Below, piece after piece: positions 45,422-48,683 of a stretch of 48,683 bases of DNA (position 1 is its first letter; each line of letters opens with the position of its first letter). The notes beneath the pieces were generated by a model. It was not told the DNA's origin. It searched no databases and saw only the letters and a program-made list of their open reading frames with translations. Both the position numbers and the translations under genes were made by a program. Source of the DNA: JADKIH01 sp031367345. GTDB lineage: Bacteria; Bacteroidota; Bacteroidia; AKYH767-A; 2013-40CM-41-45. The stretch is from the NCBI GenBank assembly GCA_031367345.1, contig JANLPR010000112.1:1-48683 (forward strand), read 5' to 3'.

Positions 45422-45784
45422 TTATTTATTTTCAAAATAAGGTTTAGAATTATCTGCCTCCACTTCCCGTTGCTGCCAATATGCCAATGTTACATTGTTT
45501 CCCTTTAGCGTTTTTAAAAGCCTTCCAAAAATAGCATTCGTAGAATTAAATCGAACGTCGGTTACTCCTACCGTAAATGTAGAGGGTTGTATACTAACTT
45601 CTGCTTCGACTTCAACAGTAACCGCAGCTTTAGGTGGGGGGCTATCAATCACTATAACTTCAAATCCATTATGCTCGAGCAATGTCCGTAAAAAATCAAC
45701 TCGCTCTTTTGAAGCATTTTTTTCAACGATTGCACACTTAACTCCTTGTAAGTCTTCAAATAAATGATTCTGATTAATGGCCAT
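45422..45784 (-). CDS. Small unknown protein after nuoN
   Basis: A 120-residue protein I do not recognise. Its first third (VKCAIVEKNASKERVDFLRTLL, then GFEVIVID) looks like a beta-alpha-beta unit. A Pro/Val stretch (PPPKAAVTVEVEAEVSI) leads to a second part with strands and a helix (NAIFGRLLKTLKGNNVTLAYW) and a polar tail. No signal peptide or membrane helix is visible. It begins 23 nt after the nuoN stop on the same strand, so it is probably the last gene of the complex I operon. A role in the complex cannot be claimed from sequence. The ATG 45784 fits a soluble start. Confidence 0.7.
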   Translation of the reverse strand: MAINQNHLFEDLQGVKCAIVEKNASKERVDFLRTLLEHNGFEVIVIDSPPPKAAVTVEVEAEVSIQPSTFTVGVTDVRFNSTNAIFGRLLKTLKGNNVTLAYWQQREVEADNSKPYFENK

Positions 45785-45807
45785 AATTCTGCAACTTATA
45801 TTCTAAT

Positions 45808-47226
45808 TTAAATTGACTTCGTTAATGAATAAATGAACTCGTAAATATTTCCTACAAAACCAATTCCTACTATACCAATCAGACAGATTACAATTGCTAT
45901 TCGGTAAGAATATCCTGACCGAATGCTTTCAAAACTTTCTGCATTTGTGTCCATAAATATAGCTCTTATCACTTTCAAATAATATGATAGTGCAATGATC
46001 ATATTAATCGCCGCAAATACAATTAGAAATATATCGGCCTTTGCTGCTCCGGCTTTCAATAAAAATATTTTTCCGAAAAACCCTGCAGTGGGTGGTATCC
46101 CCGCCAATGAAAACAACGCAATTGCCATCGTCCATGCTAAGAATGGATTTGATTTAGACAAACCGACAAAACTCGAAATACGTTCATTGCCTGTTTTAGC
46201 TGACACAATCGCTATCACTCCGAATGCTGCAATATTTGAAAACATATAAATAACGATAAAATAAAGCGACGCGCCAATACCTTCAGCAGAAGTACCAAGA
46301 ATTCCGATAAGAATATATCCCATTTGTGTGATTGATGAGAATGCTAAAAGTCTTTTCAAATTATTTTGCCTGATAGCAAAAATGTTTCCTGTTAATATTG
46401 TAAGTATGCTCAACATATAAAGTAAGCCGTACCATGTAGTATGTAAAGCTCCAAAGACATGGTAGAGTAATGATGAAAAAACAATTACCATCGCACCTTT
46501 GGAAATTACAGACAAAAAAGCAGTGACCGGTACAGGTGAACCTTCGTAAACATCTGCTGTCCATAAATGAAAAGGAACAACCGACAATTTAAAAACAATA
46601 CCAACAAATAAAAAGACAAAACCTATAACAAAGAGAACACTCTCATGCATGATTAATGTGAGCGCTTCGAAATCGAGCGTCCCTCCTTCTCCATAAATAA
46701 AAGAAATCCCCATCAACATTATTGAACTAGCAAAGGCAGAAGATAAAATCATTTTCATGGCAGCCTCACTACTCCGGCGCTCTTCAAAATTGAAATTACA
46801 CAATGCCGCTAAGGGAATGCTTGCAAGTTCTAACGAAAGATAAAACATCAATAAATTTCCTGACGACAGCATGAAAAACATGCCTAATAGCGATGAGAGC
46901 AGTAATAAATAAAACTCAATAAGATGACGACATTTGCGCAACCATTCAGTTGATGTAAGCGAAATCAACAAAACACCGGTACTCAAAATGTTTTTTCCGA
47001 ATGAGGCAAGTGCAAAACTCTTGAACATTCCTCCAAATGCAATTCCTTCATTTATCGGCAACCATCCAAGTAAACAATTAATTAATAAAAATGCATTAAT
47101 TGCTCCAAGCCAGAAATTACCACTCTTCCCGGTATCTGCTACTTTCATGATTAGGAGAATAACAATCGTAAGCACGATCATCATTTCGCTTCTCATTAAT
47201 AAAAGAACACTTATTGCTTCTTTCAT
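45808..47226 (-). CDS. nuoN: NADH-quinone oxidoreductase subunit N
   Basis: NuoN is one of the antiporter-like proton-pumping subunits of complex I in the inner membrane. The 472-residue protein has about 14 helices. The family's charged residues are in place: Glu in FYLSLELASIP (helix 5), Lys in VFKLSVVPFHLWTADVYEGSP (helix 7) and Lys in VISKGAMVI (helix 8), followed by LKRLLAFSSITQMGYILIG. Its ATG overlaps the nuoM stop by 4 nt (ATGA), the usual order nuoM-nuoN at the end of the operon. The unknown gene at 45784 follows. Confidence 0.96.
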   Translation of the reverse strand: MKEAISVLLLMRSEMMIVLTIVILLIMKVADTGKSGNFWLGAINAFLLINCLLGWLPINEGIAFGGMFKSFALASFGKNILSTGVLLISLTSTEWLRKCRHLIEFYLLLLSSLLGMFFMLSSGNLLMFYLSLELASIPLAALCNFNFEERRSSEAAMKMILSSAFASSIMLMGISFIYGEGGTLDFEALTLIMHESVLFVIGFVFLFVGIVFKLSVVPFHLWTADVYEGSPVPVTAFLSVISKGAMVIVFSSLLYHVFGALHTTWYGLLYMLSILTILTGNIFAIRQNNLKRLLAFSSITQMGYILIGILGTSAEGIGASLYFIVIYMFSNIAAFGVIAIVSAKTGNERISSFVGLSKSNPFLAWTMAIALFSLAGIPPTAGFFGKIFLLKAGAAKADIFLIVFAAINMIIALSYYLKVIRAIFMDTNAESFESIRSGYSYRIAIVICLIGIVGIGFVGNIYEFIYSLTKSI

Positions 47227-48683
47227 AATCCGGCTGTTATTCGATGTATGTTATTCATAATGTGTTCCGCTCCCGGTGCAATTAATTCATTAACAACAAA
47301 TGGAGAAAGACCAATTAGCAGGATGCCTGCAAGAAGAAGTACTCCTGCTGTTTTTTCATACCAATGTGCATCTGTGAGATCCTTGAATGAATTATTTTTA
47401 ATCTCTCCCATCAACACTGTTCCTGATGCACGTAAAATATAAACTGCTGTAACTACAATCGACATGGTCGATAAAATAGTAGCAAGTCGATATAGTTTTT
47501 CAGGACGAGCCCATGAACCAATAAATACCGTCATTTCAGCAACGAAACCACTTAAACCAGGAAGACCTAACGAACATAGACCGGCTAGTATAAAAATCGT
47601 CCCAATGAAAGGCATTACTTTTAACAGACCTCCCAACTCACTTATAATTCTGGTATGTGCTCGCTCGTAAATCATGCCGATAGCAGCGAAGAAAAGTGCA
47701 GTCATTAATCCATGCGAAATCATTTGCAGAACAGCACCATTGATTGCTGTTGGCGTCAACATTCCAATTCCAAGCAGTACAAATCCGCAATGACTAATAC
47801 TGGAATACGCATTCATATATTTCAAATCTTTTTGCATCATGGTAGCAAAGGCTCCATATAAGATAGCAATCGTTGACAAAACAATAATGTAAGGCGAATA
47901 AAAATGCGCAGCTTCAGGGAGTAAAAAAGTAGCAACACGCAAACATCCATATCCACCGAGTTTCATTGATACGCCGGCTAAAAACATAGAAGCAGCTGTT
48001 GGAGCAGATGAATGTCCATCTGGAACCCACGTATGAAATGGAAAAATTGCAGTGAATACTCCAAAGCCAACAAATAGAAATGGAAAATAAATCAATTGCT
48101 TATTAAGTGGAATGTATTGTGTTGAAAGTTCCATCAAATTGAAACCGCCAATCGGACCTGAAGAATAGTAATACAATCCTAAAATTCCGACAAGAACTAA
48201 AGCAGAACCACCCATCAACATCAAAGCAAGTTTGTTTGCGCTGTATTCTTTTTTTCCACTGCCCCATATTCCGATCAATAAATATTTGGGAATTACAGCG
48301 ACTTCTAAGAAGAAGAACATGCAAAATAAATCGAGCGATATAAAAAATCCGTAAGCACCGGAACTGAGTAAAGTGATTAGAAAAAAGAACTCTTTCGTCG
48401 ATTTATTTATATTCCAACTTACAAGGACTCCTGCTAAGACAACGAATGCAGTTAACAAAATCATGGCAATTGAAATTCCATCAACTCCAATGTGGTAATT
48501 AATATTTAAAGACGGGAACCATGAGGCAATGGATTCAAAATACATTCCATTGGCCGGAAGCGTAGAAACATTCCGATAGCAGTAATAAAGATAAAACGCA
48601 AGAATAAGTTGCACCCCTGCTCCAAGTAATGCAATCATTCGTATCTGCTCTTTTGTTTTTGCAAATAGCAACGACAAAGCAAA
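47223..48683 (-). CDS. nuoM: NADH-quinone oxidoreductase subunit M, N-terminus outside window
   Basis: NuoM is a proton-pumping membrane subunit of complex I. The frame is open to the right edge (a TTG at 48677 is internal), so the first few residues are missing; about 486 codons are visible. Signatures are YHIGVDGISIAMILL, FFFLEVAVIPKYLLIGIWG with the conserved Glu of helix 5, FPFHTWVPDGHSSAPTAASMFLAG, MKLGGYG and YSSISHCGFVLLGIG. At the site where most NuoM proteins have Lys in helix 7 (FAVKxP before FPFHTW) this one reads FGVFTA, so that Lys is Phe. It instead has a Lys in helix 5 (VIPKY). The gene overlaps nuoN by 4 nt; nuoL would be expected upstream, beyond the window. Confidence 0.95.
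   Translation of the reverse strand, partial: FALSLLFAKTKEQIRMIALLGAGVQLILAFYLYYCYRNVSTLPANGMYFESIASWFPSLNINYHIGVDGISIAMILLTAFVVLAGVLVSWNINKSTKEFFFLITLLSSGAYGFFISLDLFCMFFFLEVAVIPKYLLIGIWGSGKKEYSANKLALMLMGGSALVLVGILGLYYYSSGPIGGFNLMELSTQYIPLNKQLIYFPFLFVGFGVFTAIFPFHTWVPDGHSSAPTAASMFLAGVSMKLGGYGCLRVATFLLPEAAHFYSPYIIVLSTIAILYGAFATMMQKDLKYMNAYSSISHCGFVLLGIGMLTPTAINGAVLQMISHGLMTALFFAAIGMIYERAHTRIISELGGLLKVMPFIGTIFILAGLCSLGLPGLSGFVAEMTVFIGSWARPEKLYRLATILSTMSIVVTAVYILRASGTVLMGEIKNNSFKDLTDAHWYEKTAGVLLLAGILLIGLSPFVVNELIAPGAEHIMNNIHRITAGL

Noticed and set aside
45495..45767. Plus-strand 90-residue frame opposite the unknown gene after nuoN
   Set aside because: It is the mirror of a minus-strand gene with better start, operon position and residue use.
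46934..47260. Plus-strand frame opposite nuoN/nuoM
   Set aside because: It is antisense to well conserved complex I genes.

Overview
The window is AT-rich chromosomal DNA from a member of the Bacteroidota, probably an aerobic, environmental lineage. The evidence is a secreted multidomain protein with a type IX secretion (T9SS) sorting tail at the left edge, many TAnnTTTG promoter boxes (the Bacteroidota -7 element), weak Shine-Dalgarno signals, and family choices typical of the phylum: YidC with a large periplasmic domain, a DUF4369/thioredoxin protein, and a DsbD with a cytosolic-type beginning and thioredoxin end. I see no phage, plasmid, CRISPR array, tRNA or rRNA.

Layout. 1-9.4 kb (+): end of a T9SS-secreted protein, yidC, 4-hydroxyphenylpyruvate dioxygenase (hppD), a thioredoxin-fold lipoprotein-like redox protein, and a small exported protein broken by an in-frame stop. 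9.4-11.7 kb (-): purL. 12-20.4 kb (+): a polytopic membrane protein, an APC amino-acid permease, a short-chain dehydrogenase, lnt, lpd and hemH. 20.4-25.4 kb (+): a tight run hemH-pabB-tilS-PH-like membrane protein, then lemA and two TPM-domain genes. 25.4-30.1 kb (+): a TrpXYZ-type ABC importer and dsbD. 30.1-30.75 kb: no gene; a palindromic repeat array followed by unexplained sequence. 30.75-39.6 kb: surface polysaccharide genes on + (flippase, two Wzz-like proteins, O-antigen ligase/polymerase, glycosyltransferase), interrupted by an LpxD-like acyltransferase and a SpoIIE-type phosphatase on -. 39.6-45 kb: rnhB, an 895-residue DUF3352/propeller-like protein, a monohaem cytochrome c lipoprotein (-), a NarL-type response regulator and a degenerate receiver protein. 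44.94-45.42 kb: no protein gene; a candidate ~190-nt small RNA with its own promoter and strong terminator. 45.4-48.7 kb (-): end of the complex I operon (nuoM, nuoN, small unknown gene); nuoM runs off the right edge.

How the genes work together. Envelope biogenesis dominates: membrane insertion (YidC), lipoprotein acylation (Lnt), periplasmic thiol redox (DsbD and the CxxC protein), lipid A-like acylation and polysaccharide export. Respiration and cofactor supply are represented by NuoM/NuoN, Lpd, HemH and the cytochrome c. Most other genes are housekeeping.

The points that most deserve a second look are the candidate structured RNA at 45018-45207 with an inverted repeat around its promoter, the signal peptide cut from its mature domain by one stop codon at 9016, the repeat array at 30143-30400, and an lpxD-like gene that continues in the same frame, after one stop codon, into a phosphatase gene without an ATG.
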